Part shown: positions 25,459 to 34,110 of the stretch, piece by piece | Layout: each line of letters begins with the position of its first letter | How positions within the stretch are numbered: the first letter of the stretch is position 1 | Source: Thermoplasmata archaeon | Lineage (GTDB): Archaea; Thermoplasmatota; Thermoplasmata; Thermoplasmatales; Thermoplasmataceae | Length of the DNA: 35,188 nt | Direction of reading: 5' to 3' | Assembly (NCBI GenBank): GCA_021797025.1 | Contig: JAKAAK010000003.1 | Span: 1 to 35,188 of the forward strand | Made by a program: the position numbers and the translations under genes | Notes under the pieces: generated by a model | Seen by the model: the letters and a program-made list of their open reading frames with translations, nothing else | The model's database searches: none | What the model was told of the DNA's origin: nothing

Positions 25459-28400
25459 TTAAAAATTAAACTCATCATGCTTTTTTCTCCTTCTCACAAG
25501 GAATTTTATCATGATCCCCATATAGGCTATAATACCACCAATCAGTATTCCATTCAGTGCATAAGATTCTGGACTATAATATACAGTTATCTCCTGCGTT
25601 GATATAAACGAACCATTGGTTGAGTATGCAGTAACCGTTACATAGTACGTTTTTCCAGGCGTCAGCCCCGTGAGTATAGCATATGTTGTTCCCTGGTTAT
25701 ATACTGTTACACTCCTGGCATTTGTCATAAACTGGCTTGTTGAGTAATAGACCTTATATAAGCCAAAGTTGCTCTGTGTGTACTCATTCCATGAAATATA
25801 GACCAGGTAAAATCCAATAGGTATGTAATGTAATATGTTAAAGTTTATAATTGCAACCGTCACATTCTTAGGTAACATATACACACCTAAGGGGTTATCT
25901 GCTTTTGATATGTTCTTTGAATAATTCTGGTATAAATATTCTGAAAATGTGGTATTATATGTTCCATTGCCGATATATATGGAGAAATTGCCTGTACTGT
26001 TGGTATATCCCAGTGTACTGTTTTTATCAAATATCTTAACATTTTGTAACGTATAACTGTACTGCCTATTATACACTGTTCCGTTTATAATATTCATCCT
26101 GCTAAGTGGTTTTAACTGTACGGATGAGTTATAATCATTGCCCGGCATTAATGAAATATTTTTGCTATAATTTGAATACCCGGTTCCTGTAACATTTACT
26201 GTAATATCTCCTGGGTTTACATATAAATAATTATAACCACCATTTCTTAATGCTTTATTGTTATTTACCGTTGTGGATACGTTTCCAGTAAAGACAAAAA
26301 TATTCACAAGAACCTTTTTTGGCGTTAGATTTACCGTTTGATTCCCGCTTATCTGGCTATTATATGTTTTATAGCCCTTCGAATTTACACTTACTGAATT
26401 TTTGCCTCCTAATTCATACACCTTTAATGTTTTACTGTTAGTATTGTAATTAAAATAGTTATCCACTGTTACATTTAAATCTGCTGTATAATTATGTGGT
26501 GCGTAGGTGAAATTAAGGGTATATTCCCTTATAACCGGTATATAGACTTTCCTCGATATATTTTTGCCGCTTGTGTTTGCAGCTATATTATAATACCCAC
26601 CATGAGAAAATGTATAACTAACCGTACCTGTAGAAACACTGTTGATCTTCTTGCCGTTTACATAATATATAGCCTTGCTACCGTTACTCAGGCTTAACTG
26701 TACACTAACCTGAGGTGTTAACTTTGTGATGCTGTAAACTATTTTTCCCGTCTGGCCTGTTTTATAAATGAATCCATCCGTATAATTGGATGAATACATG
26801 GCAGTTACTGTTTCCTTGCTTTTATTATAATTGAAGTTTAATTTGCTGTAATTGCCCTGGATACTGTTGTAATGTTCCTCATATATGGAATTATTATTTA
26901 TTTCTATTTTTGTTGAGTTATTATATATATTTATGCTGCTGTATGATGTTTGAGGTATATTAACAAAGTTTATCTGGCTATTCTCCTGCTGGGCACCTAA
27001 ACCTGCTCTGTAATTACCCGCAAATGCCACCGGCATGTTTACGGTTTTTTTCATTCCGTTTAATGCACTGTTATTGTTTACTTCAAAGTTTATTTCACTG
27101 TTTAAATTAATGGTAAGATATGCCTTATTAGTGCCCTTGCTATAACCAGTAGTTTTTATTCCGTTTTCTTCTATTATATATTTATAATAATAACCGGTGG
27201 CATTATCAGCTATTCCAAACTTTATGGAATTGTTTTTATTGCTGAAAAATGATATATAATAATAGGTTGTGCCGTTAAACTGTTCACTATTATTGGAGGG
27301 AGCATTTATTTCCGCGGAGATTTTATTTGCATAGTATGTTCCATTAAATAATAATGCCGATCCATAACTATCAAGAACAGCTGATGTTACATTTATTAAA
27401 TTGCTTACTAAAGGCGTTCCCAGGCCGGTTACCGGATTCCAGTTGGAGCGTGCAGTGTAACCATCATTGCTGCCTGATGTTATCTGTGTAAATGCTGATG
27501 TGTAATATTTTGTTCTGGATATCTGGTAGAACAGTGGATTAATAAACCCTAACGATTTGTGGAAATAATTATCCATTGTAGCTATTATACCTGCCCACAT
27601 TGGTGTGGCTATGCTTGTACCACCTAATTTATAGGTGCTTCCCGAAAGTATTACAAGGACACCTGTATTTGGATTGGCATCAAGTGCAACTGTGGGTACA
27701 CCGTAATAACTACGGTTGTAATCATAGGGATTCTGGTAATATGGCCTTGAGAAGAAAGAAGAGAAACCACCGCCACTTCCCTCTTCCTTTCCATTTATTA
27801 CGGATCCCCATGCGGTCTGTGTATATTTACCATTAGCATGATTCAGTGTGGTGCCACCTACACCAAGAACGTATGGATCACTTGCCGGAAAATTTGTTGT
27901 TAAACCCGATGTTCCGTCATATGCGCCCTGATCACCGGAGGCTGCAGTAACCGTTATATTCTCTGTAGCCGCCTGTTTATATAACTGATTTAGTGTTGAT
28001 AATTCCTTATGTGATATTCCAGATTCTGGTGACCCCCAGCTCAGTGATATAACATTTCCAAGATTATGTGATATTGCATAGGAAACACCATCTAACAGTG
28101 AACTGCCAGATCCGGGAGTAACCAGTAATTTTATTTTTGCTCCAGGCGCAATTGCATGTGTCCACTCAACATCCACAGCTGTCTCTGTAGCCCAGCCAGA
28201 ATTTGTGCTTGTGGGAGTACCTCCAGGATAATCCACTGTTAAATTTATTGGTGGTGTATTTGTTAAATTATCAAAAACACTTGCATCGTATCTGATTGAT
28301 GGGTCACCGTATGCATCAACTATTACTATGGTCGTATTATTGCCATAGTAGCCCCTATTATGAATGTAATTCATATCATAAGCATTATAAATATTTGATG

Positions 28401-28797
28401 GCAGATATGCACCGTTGGTGTTAGAAACAGGTCCGGAATTCAAACCGTATGGAACGAAACTCTCCGAATTGTTTGTTGTAAAAAACGTAATGCCTAAAGT
28501 ATTATTCAAACTCTGGAAAAAGGAATTTAAAAAACTTCTATCGTTACTGTTATAATTTACATTCAGAAGGTTGCCGGAATAATTATATTTTATATTATAT
28601 GATTTTAATTCATAATTTACATATTTCTGGGAGCCCGCGGGTACATACGATATTAATGTACTTGTATTATTTTTAGCTGGTGTACTGTTATCACCTACAA
28701 TTTTTTCACTACTACTGGTACTGTGGTTGGCTATAACAGCAATCGATGATAACACAAGCATGAACAGTATTGTTATTACCAATAATCTTTTGAACAT
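25459..28797 (-). CDS. Membrane-anchored sedolisin (S53 acid serine protease) with Ig-like repeats
   Basis: A 1,112-aa surface protease. Residues 1-23 are a signal peptide. About 100 residues of reduced prodomain follow, then the S53 catalytic domain (about 130-480) with Glu205 and Asp209 in GWATETAVDVEW, Asp289 in SGDQGA and nucleophile Ser395 in GGTSIATPMWAG. NWNPVTGLGTP lies in the calcium-site region. This is the kumamolisin/sedolisin triad, active at low pH. Residues 480-1000 are Asn/Tyr/Ser-rich beta domains with many glycosylation sequons. A fibronectin type III-like unit (about 1000-1060, YVTVTAYSTNGS) precedes a membrane helix (about 1080-1102) and basic tail. It would digest protein outside the cell, feeding peptide and amino acid uptake. 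Confidence 0.9.
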   Translation of the reverse strand: MFKRLLVITILFMLVLSSIAVIANHSTSSSEKIVGDNSTPAKNNTSTLISYVPAGSQKYVNYELKSYNIKYNYSGNLLNVNYNSNDRSFLNSFFQSLNNTLGITFFTTNNSESFVPYGLNSGPVSNTNGAYLPSNIYNAYDMNYIHNRGYYGNNTTIVIVDAYGDPSIRYDASVFDNLTNTPPINLTVDYPGGTPTSTNSGWATETAVDVEWTHAIAPGAKIKLLVTPGSGSSLLDGVSYAISHNLGNVISLSWGSPESGISHKELSTLNQLYKQAATENITVTAASGDQGAYDGTSGLTTNFPASDPYVLGVGGTTLNHANGKYTQTAWGSVINGKEEGSGGGFSSFFSRPYYQNPYDYNRSYYGVPTVALDANPNTGVLVILSGSTYKLGGTSIATPMWAGIIATMDNYFHKSLGFINPLFYQISRTKYYTSAFTQITSGSNDGYTARSNWNPVTGLGTPLVSNLINVTSAVLDSYGSALLFNGTYYANKISAEINAPSNNSEQFNGTTYYYISFFSNKNNSIKFGIADNATGYYYKYIIEENGIKTTGYSKGTNKAYLTINLNSEINFEVNNNSALNGMKKTVNMPVAFAGNYRAGLGAQQENSQINFVNIPQTSYSSINIYNNSTKIEINNNSIYEEHYNSIQGNYSKLNFNYNKSKETVTAMYSSNYTDGFIYKTGQTGKIVYSITKLTPQVSVQLSLSNGSKAIYYVNGKKINSVSTGTVSYTFSHGGYYNIAANTSGKNISRKVYIPVIREYTLNFTYAPHNYTADLNVTVDNYFNYNTNSKTLKVYELGGKNSVSVNSKGYKTYNSQISGNQTVNLTPKKVLVNIFVFTGNVSTTVNNNKALRNGGYNYLYVNPGDITVNVTGTGYSNYSKNISLMPGNDYNSSVQLKPLSRMNIINGTVYNRQYSYTLQNVKIFDKNSTLGYTNSTGNFSIYIGNGTYNTTFSEYLYQNYSKNISKADNPLGVYMLPKNVTVAIINFNILHYIPIGFYLVYISWNEYTQSNFGLYKVYYSTSQFMTNARSVTVYNQGTTYAILTGLTPGKTYYVTVTAYSTNGSFISTQEITVYYSPESYALNGILIGGIIAYMGIMIKFLVRRRKKHDEFNF

Positions 28798-28818
28798 ATA
28801 TTAGTAAAATTAATCTTT

Positions 28819-28828
28819 CTTTATATAG
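28819..28828 (-). promoter_or_regulatory. TATA box of the sedolisin gene
   Basis: On the minus strand CTATATAAAG is centred about 26 bp before the ATG at 28797, giving an essentially leaderless transcript. Confidence 0.55.
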
Positions 28829-28933
28829 TTAATTGTATTTTGCATGTGGCATTATTATTTACAATTTTTTATAAAACGTATCCTATCCTTAAATAAGAAA
28901 AAAGTTTTAAAGCTTGTTTTATATACACCTTAA

Positions 28934-29500
28934 ATGAAAAAAATATTCATAGCGATAATATTATCATTAGTTTTGATTATGGTGCCGGCCATATCAACGG
29001 CTTCACCCACACTGGCTTCCCCACCATCCACACTGCCAACAGAGAGGTATTACTATTACAACACAACCTCAGGCAGCTGCACAGAATATAATGTTACAAG
29101 TGCAGACTGGCACACATTCTTTTCCAGTGTAATTGACAATCATAAATACGTTAAATATGACTGGGCAAATGTAACAACACAGTATTCAATAATATTTGAC
29201 CAGAATTATAGCGGTTTAAATTACTACGGTGCGGAATTTATGAGTGCATTATCATCAGCAGGTTCACCAACAGTGAAGAATATGACAGTAGCATTTCAAA
29301 GTATAGAAAATAAATCATCACTGGTAAACCATGGTAAGTATACAAATATAAAGGCACTTAATACAGGCGCATATCCAGGATTTTCATTTTCAAAGCCCGC
29401 TGTAAAACCACTGGTATCGGAATATGAGGATTTCGGAATAATAATTGCTATAATAGCAGGCATGGTAGTGTTATATTTTATCTTTAACAGAAAAAAATGA
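28934..29500 (+). CDS. Secreted protein with a C-terminal membrane anchor, unknown
   Basis: A 188-aa protein with a signal peptide (residues 1-24), an ectodomain of about 135 residues with several N-x-S/T sites, and a closing helix (IIIAIIAGMVVLYFIF) with tail NRKK. The ectodomain has one Cys and aromatic-rich segments (RYYYYNTTSG, DWHTFFSSVIDNHKYVKYDW) but no catalytic motif I know. It is divergent from the sedolisin across a 136-bp promoter region, and shares the anchored, sequon-rich design of the AglB partner at 9194. It may be a partner or cofactor of the protease, but this is only positional. Confidence 0.6.
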   Translation: MKKIFIAIILSLVLIMVPAISTASPTLASPPSTLPTERYYYYNTTSGSCTEYNVTSADWHTFFSSVIDNHKYVKYDWANVTTQYSIIFDQNYSGLNYYGAEFMSALSSAGSPTVKNMTVAFQSIENKSSLVNHGKYTNIKALNTGAYPGFSFSKPAVKPLVSEYEDFGIIIAIIAGMVVLYFIFNRKK

Positions 29501-29528
29501 ATTAAATATTAATTTATAATAACTGTAT

Positions 29529-30083
29529 ATGAAAAGAATAGTTGTGGGTATAACCGGGGCATCCGGGACAGTGCTTGCTGTGAAATTCCTGGAAAACATT
29601 AAAAATTATGAAATACATTTAATTATGTCTGAAAGTGCAAAGAAGCTCATGTCACTGGAAACAGGCTATGATATAAAATACATAAAGGGTTTATCGAATT
29701 ATTTTTATGACGATAATGATATTGCAGCCAGAGTAAGTTCAGGAAGCTTTATTTTTGATTCATTTGTTATCATACCGTGCTCAACGTCCACAATGGCAAA
29801 AATAGCCTCTGGTATAGCAGATACCCTAATAACCCGGGTGGCACTGGTATCATTAAAGGAGAGAAGAAAATTTATTATCGTTCCAAGGGAAATGCCATTC
29901 AGTACAATAATGCTGGAAAATATGCTGAAGCTATCAAACAATAATGTTATAGTATCACCTGCAGTTCCCGGATATTATAATAAACCGGAAACAGTAAATG
30001 ATATGATAAATTTTGTTGTTGCAAGGGTTCTTGACCTATCTGGCATAGAAAATAATCTATCAGAGAGATGGAAACATGAATAG
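29529..30083 (+). CDS. ubiX: Flavin prenyltransferase UbiX
   Basis: The 184-aa protein has the UbiX/Pad1 signature: VGITGASGTVLAVKFL (FMN binding), LIMSESAKKLM, the strand IIPCSTSTMAKIASGIADTL, and PREMPFSTIMLENMLKLS. It attaches a dimethylallyl group to FMN, making the prenylated flavin cofactor of UbiD decarboxylases. No ubiD is in the window, so its partner lies elsewhere. The gene overlaps the Mut7-C gene by 8 nt, so the two are co-translated although no functional link is known. Confidence 0.92.
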   Translation: MKRIVVGITGASGTVLAVKFLENIKNYEIHLIMSESAKKLMSLETGYDIKYIKGLSNYFYDDNDIAARVSSGSFIFDSFVIIPCSTSTMAKIASGIADTLITRVALVSLKERRKFIIVPREMPFSTIMLENMLKLSNNNVIVSPAVPGYYNKPETVNDMINFVVARVLDLSGIENNLSERWKHE

Positions 30084-30525
30084 ATTCATGGCAGACCATA
30101 TGTTAAAAAGATCGTGCGAATGGTTAAGATTAATGGGTTATGATATATCGTATCCAGAATGCCATGATGATAATGATATACTGGAATACTGTATAAAAAA
30201 TGATTTAATACTGCTGACAAGGGATTATGAGTTTTATAAAAGATATAATAAATCCATATTTATTGACAGTACAGATTATAAGGATCAGGTAAGGGAAGTT
30301 ATAAGCATGTTCCCGCCGGATAAAAACAAATTCTTCACAAGATGCCCAGTATGTAATTCAGAACTGAAGGATGTGGATTCAAAAATAATGGGCAGTGATT
30401 ATAATACGGTAAAATCAAACTTTAAAATGGTAAAATACTGTGAAAAATGTGATAAGTATTTCTGGAAAGGGTCTCACTATAAAAAGATAGAAAAGGAAAT
30501 AAATACCTTTATGGATAATATATAA
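30076..30525 (+). CDS. Mut7-C RNase domain protein with zinc ribbon
   Basis: This 149-aa protein is of the Mut7-C type (PIN-like fold). The N-terminal half has MADHMLKRSCEWLRLMGYD, LEYCIKNDLILLTRDYEFYK and the acidic residues expected at the metal site (Asp7 and the Asp of TRD). The C-terminal half is a zinc ribbon with RCPVCNSEL and KYCEKCDKYFWKGSHY. Such proteins are predicted RNases, possibly in RNA turnover or quality control; activity has been little studied. It lies 34 bp upstream of Pelota, itself an RNA surveillance factor. Confidence 0.85.
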   Translation: MNRFMADHMLKRSCEWLRLMGYDISYPECHDDNDILEYCIKNDLILLTRDYEFYKRYNKSIFIDSTDYKDQVREVISMFPPDKNKFFTRCPVCNSELKDVDSKIMGSDYNTVKSNFKMVKYCEKCDKYFWKGSHYKKIEKEINTFMDNI

Positions 30526-30558
30526 ACTTTTTAATTCTATTTTTCAATATACCTGTTA

Positions 30559-31581
30559 TTGAAAATAATAAAAAGGATTAATGAGGAATCAAAAATTATA
30601 CTGAAAATGGATACGATAGATGACCTGTGGTATTTAAAAAATGTGTTAAATCCGGGAGATGAAATATCTGTAACAGTCTACAGGAGAGTAGAACAGAATG
30701 ATGATTTAAACAGACCAAAGTCAACGGAAAGGAAAAGGATAAGGGTTGAATTAAGGATCGAAAAAATTGATTTCCAGCCATATACGGACAAGTTAAAAAT
30801 TTTAGGAGAGATAATCAGTGGGGAAAATATAGGTAGCCACCAGTCCGTTTTTATAGGGCAGGATGATGAAATAACGGTAATAAAAAATATGGACAGTGAG
30901 GAAAATAAATTAATAGAGGAGGCAGTAAATAACTATTATAAAAACAGCATTGTTTTTATATCACTGGACGATGAAAAATGTTTAATTTCACTGTTGAAGT
31001 CATACGGATTGCAGGATATAGGTGAAATAAACTCAAACAGATCAGGCAAGGATTACGAATCAAAACCCGGAGATGCCACATATTTCAATGAGATAATAAA
31101 AACAATAAAAACTATTAAGAATGTATCATCATTTATAATTTTGGGTCCGGGATTTGAGCATACAAAACTGTATAACGCAATTAATAAGGATCCGTATTTT
31201 AAGGATATAAAAATATATGATTTCCCGGAAACGGACAGTGGCAAAAGGGGAATATATATATTCATGGACGATAAGAAATCTGAGAATATACTGAAAGAAT
31301 CAAGGATAGCTGGAGATGAAAAACTCATAGAGAGATTTTTAACAAATTTAAATAAAAATAATTTAAGCGTTTATGGCTATGATGAAATAAAAAAATATGC
31401 AGTGGAAAATATGATAGAAGACCTGATAATATCAGAGGCTGTTTTTAAGGATCCGAAAACAAGGGAATTATTAAATACAGTAACCGGTACGGATATACAC
31501 GTTATAAGTGATTATACGGATTCTGGCAGTATAATAAGGAATTTCGGCGGTTACTGTGCTATTCTGAGATATAATTATTAG
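30559..31581 (+). CDS. pelA: Pelota (aPelota/Dom34), mRNA surveillance factor
   Basis: The 340-aa protein has the three Pelota domains: an N-terminal Sm-like domain (MKIIKRINEESKIILKMDT, TVYRRVEQND... RKRIRVELRIEKIDF), a central eRF1-2-like domain and a C-terminal eRF1-3-like domain (LIISEAVFKDPKTRELLNTV, GSIIRNFGGYCAILRY). It recognises stalled ribosomes and, with aEF1A and ABCE1, splits them. The start is a TTG at 30559; MKI immediately after matches the family N-terminus, and no ATG lies nearby. The stop codon overlaps that of the convergent JAMM gene by 4 bp. Confidence 0.93.
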   Translation: MKIIKRINEESKIILKMDTIDDLWYLKNVLNPGDEISVTVYRRVEQNDDLNRPKSTERKRIRVELRIEKIDFQPYTDKLKILGEIISGENIGSHQSVFIGQDDEITVIKNMDSEENKLIEEAVNNYYKNSIVFISLDDEKCLISLLKSYGLQDIGEINSNRSGKDYESKPGDATYFNEIIKTIKTIKNVSSFIILGPGFEHTKLYNAINKDPYFKDIKIYDFPETDSGKRGIYIFMDDKKSENILKESRIAGDEKLIERFLTNLNKNNLSVYGYDEIKKYAVENMIEDLIISEAVFKDPKTRELLNTVTGTDIHVISDYTDSGSIIRNFGGYCAILRYNY

Positions 31582-31940
31582 AGTATTTCAAGTTTTATGG
31601 GATTTCCATTCCTATTATAGACAGAATAATCACTCATCCTGTAGGGATAACCGACAATCATATGTACCGGACCGGTGTTTGAAAACATATGTAAATCCTC
31701 ATCTGATGGATGCGTATTGCCTGATGGGTGTGAATGAACAGATCCAACATATGTGAAATCTATCGGCATGGAATATGTCTGGAATATTACATGTGCATTC
31801 CCACTTATTGTTCCCGGCAGTAGGGCTATTTCGTATATTATATTATTTTCTGCCCTTAGAAATGCACCGAATTCTTTTGGATAGGAATCCTTTGATGCTT
31901 CCATTATAAGTTTTAATGTATTCCTCCTAATTGACCACAT
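31578..31940 (-). CDS. JAMM/MPN+ metalloprotease
   Basis: This 120-aa standalone JAB1/MPN+ domain carries the full catalytic set: Glu23 in PKEFGAFL, His69 and His71 in VHSHPSGNTHPSDED, Ser79 and Asp82. Family members of this size in archaea remove ubiquitin-like SAMP proteins or process sulfur-carrier proteins. The start at 31940 overlaps the end of the NAD kinase gene by 14 nt; IRRNTLKLIMEAS matches the normal family N-terminus, so this start is sound. Co-transcription with NAD kinase is clear. Confidence 0.88.
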   Translation of the reverse strand: MWSIRRNTLKLIMEASKDSYPKEFGAFLRAENNIIYEIALLPGTISGNAHVIFQTYSMPIDFTYVGSVHSHPSGNTHPSDEDLHMFSNTGPVHMIVGYPYRMSDYSVYNRNGNPIKLEIL

Positions 31941-32742
31941 CTTTTATCAGTTTCCCCCTTAAGCGCTCATAAAATGAATCCCTCAACTCTATAAACGTTA
32001 ATTTCTCCTTGGATACCCTGATATCAATTTTATCATTGCTATTTACCATTAAATTTTTCTGTCCATCAACAATTACCAGTGAACTGTGTTTCCCTATTAT
32101 TTTAATTGTTATTTTGCTGTCTTCAGGGCATACAATGGGCCTCAGCCTTGATCCAAACGGTGCTATGTATGAGATTACCATGGCCTTCAGTGATGGTATG
32201 AGTATAGGTCCTCCTGCACTGTAGGAATATGATGTAGAACCTATAGGAGTTGCAATGATTACGCCATCGGCACTGGTGTTTTCCATAAAATTCTCATTTA
32301 TATAAACACTGAATTTCCGTATTTTTGAAATTCTTGCAGTATGTACTACCACATCATTGATACCCTTTCCGAATAAAATATCATTTATATAAACCTCAAG
32401 TTTCATAACGTCATATGTTAGGTAATTGCCATTTACCATATTATGTATAGATTCCTCTATATTTCCAATTTCGACCTCTGACAGGAATCCAAGGCCACCT
32501 ACATTTATACCCAGTATTTTTCCCCTTGATAGCTGTGCGGTTTTTAAAATGGTACCGTCCCCGCCTATTACCACTATTATATCCGCATCTATCTGACTAA
32601 AATTTACACCCTTTTTATTCAGGATTTTTGCAAGTTTTGTTTCATATATGATTTCCCAGGAATCTGGTATTAATTCTAAAACCCTCTTTGCTATCTTGAT
32701 ACATGATGGACAGTTTATCCTCGTAATTATTGCCAATTTCAT
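31927..32742 (-). CDS. nadK: NAD kinase
   Basis: The 271-aa enzyme phosphorylates NAD to NADP. Signatures are the phosphate-binding GGDGT (residues 60-64), GINVGGLGFLSE, and the C-terminal domain DGVIIATPIGSTSYSYSAGGP with SRLRPIVC. An early CPSC pair (residues 11-14) is not usual in the family and may be structural. The ATG at 32742 is preceded by GGGGGTGACC, the right end of mobile element copy 2, whose GGTGA serves as Shine-Dalgarno 4 bases before the start. Any promoter must now lie in or beyond the element. Confidence 0.93.
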   Translation of the reverse strand: MKLAIITRINCPSCIKIAKRVLELIPDSWEIIYETKLAKILNKKGVNFSQIDADIIVVIGGDGTILKTAQLSRGKILGINVGGLGFLSEVEIGNIEESIHNMVNGNYLTYDVMKLEVYINDILFGKGINDVVVHTARISKIRKFSVYINENFMENTSADGVIIATPIGSTSYSYSAGGPILIPSLKAMVISYIAPFGSRLRPIVCPEDSKITIKIIGKHSSLVIVDGQKNLMVNSNDKIDIRVSKEKLTFIELRDSFYERLRGKLIKDVVN

Positions 32743-32748
32743 CTGGTC

Positions 32749-33184
32749 ACCCCCAGGACTTTCCCATTCTTCAGGAGTGGGAGGAATTTGAAGTTAATTT
32801 TCAATCCCTTGCCGTACTTTCTCAGATTTACCTTTCCTACATTTACATCCATCTTTTTCCCTCTTTTTTAACGATCGCCATTGCTGGCATTAAAGATTAG
32901 TTTAGCATATTTAAAACGGAAACCATAATATTCCGTCCAGTCATGCCTGACTGTAGGTTCATACCGGGGTTGTTAGAGGAGTTTTTTAAACCTAACACAC
33001 TGAGGATTCTCTCTCTGTTTAATGGCATTAATACTATATTCCTGTACGGATCACGGGCCTGTGTGGCATCCGTGTACGTATCTCTCCGGTCTAACCTCTG
33101 TTTTTCTTTCATATTTTCAAAGCCTCCTGATCAACTCTTTTGTCCCCTTCACGTGGCAGGCTCACGGTTTTAGTCGTGGGTAGT
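32749..33184 (-). mobile_element. Non-autonomous IS200/IS605-like element, copy 2 (inverted)
   Basis: Reading on the minus strand, the left-end hairpin is in CCCACGACTAAAACCGTGAG (33180-33161). The right end has a 7-bp stem in CCCACTCCTGAAGAATGGG (32781-32763, one G-T pair) followed by TCCTGGGGGT. Long stretches are nearly identical to copy 1, including the MDVNVGKVNLRKYGKG frame, the TGTTAG/CTAACA stem and a block around CTACAGTCAGGCATGACTGG. The interior between about 33010 and 33090 differs. Here a frame of 71 codons starting MKEKQRLDRRDTYT (33112 down to 32897) is still open, while copy 1 is broken. It resembles no transposase domain I know. The right end abuts nadK. Confidence 0.72.
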
Positions 33185-33311
33185 TGGCAACTTACACCGA
33201 TAGTTATCGAATATTGTTATGTGTTTAATTAATTTTATGATATTGAATAGAATGCACCCCACATTAATATAAATACGTACGCACATGGAGCCGGTAAAAT
33301 ATTATAACGGT

Positions 33312-33360
33312 GACCTAAACCATTCAGTATTATTATGGCATGATAATAGATAACCTAAAC
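33312..33360. repeat. Direct repeat with internal hairpin upstream of the ACT-like gene
   Basis: ACCTAAAC occurs at 33313-33320 and 33353-33360, and between them TATTAT (33331-33336) pairs with ATAATA (33343-33348) across six bases. It could be a regulator site. The rest of 33185-33433 is A+T-rich and shows no gene; TTTATATT at about 33407-33414 is a fair TATA box for the ATG at 33434. Confidence 0.3.
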
Positions 33361-33433
33361 GTAAATCATAACTTTGCGTTTTATACATTATTTTCAATAG
33401 TAATGAATTTATATTATTAAATTATATCAAACC

Positions 33434-34000
33434 ATGACAAAAATATCTGATTCTGTAAAAGTTATCGTGGATAATAATCTGATATACTCAATGACTATTT
33501 CAAGTGGCCTGTGTAACTACACAAAAATTGCAGAGGATATAAAAGACAAGGTCGAGGCAATGACAGGCAAAAATGTAAAATTCAATACGATAGTCAAGGT
33601 GTTAACAAACATGAAGGCAGTAAAACCCGAATATACCGATGACCTTGATATATTAAGGAAATCATCACTGACAATAGAATATGAGTACAGTATTTTATAC
33701 TTTGATGACCTGAAAAAGGTACCAGATAATGCGATACTCATAATGAAGGAATCAAATTTTTATGTGTGTATAGCAAATATCGGCAACAGGGAAAGTAAAA
33801 TAGCACTGATAAAAATAATTTTACCGAAGGAATCATCATTTACCCCGGGATTAACGTTACTGATTACGGATTATTTAATGACGTATGGAATAAAATTTAC
33901 AAATATATACCGTCTGGATACTGAAATATGGATCATAATAGATAATGCAAACGCAGGTAAAGCCCTATTCCACCTGAGCAATCTCCTGCATTCAAATTAA
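33434..34000 (+). CDS. Unknown protein with an ACT-like C-terminal domain
   Basis: The 188-aa soluble protein has a helical N-terminal half (YTKIAEDIKDKVEAMTGKNVKFNTIVKVLTN), possibly a winged helix. Its C-terminal part (AILIMKESNFYVCIANIG, TPGLTLLITDYLMTYGIKFTNIYRLD, EIWIIIDNANAGKALFHLSNLL) has the beta-alpha-beta order of an ACT-like small-molecule-binding domain. Proteins of this sort in archaea are usually predicted regulators. A DNA-binding role is an inference. It is transcribed alone from the promoter near 33410. Confidence 0.55.
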   Translation: MTKISDSVKVIVDNNLIYSMTISSGLCNYTKIAEDIKDKVEAMTGKNVKFNTIVKVLTNMKAVKPEYTDDLDILRKSSLTIEYEYSILYFDDLKKVPDNAILIMKESNFYVCIANIGNRESKIALIKIILPKESSFTPGLTLLITDYLMTYGIKFTNIYRLDTEIWIIIDNANAGKALFHLSNLLHSN

Positions 34001-34043
34001 TAATTTTTCATAGGTATGTAATATCACCATCATAAATCCATGG

Positions 34044-34086
34044 ATATGAATATTCATATAAAAATATGAATAACATATATATATGT
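34044..34086 (+). promoter_or_regulatory. Palindromic operator and promoter of the TauE/SafE gene
   Basis: A perfect 16-bp palindrome, ATATGAATATTCATAT (34044-34059), is followed by a further half-site ATATGAAT (34064-34071) and by a 14-bp palindrome ACATATATATATGT (34073-34086) that contains the likely TATA box. Start of translation is the TTG at 34111. ArsR/BigR-type repressors use AT-rich TGAAT/ATTCA palindromes, and some control sulfite exporters; that link is an inference. Confidence 0.55.
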
Positions 34087-34110
34087 ATTTGTAATACACA
34101 ATAGATAAAA

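Noticed and set aside
33185..33433. A replication origin between the element and the ACT-like gene
   Set aside because: The region is A+T-rich with a short repeat pair, but there is no ORB-like G-rich motif set and no orc1/cdc6 gene nearby.
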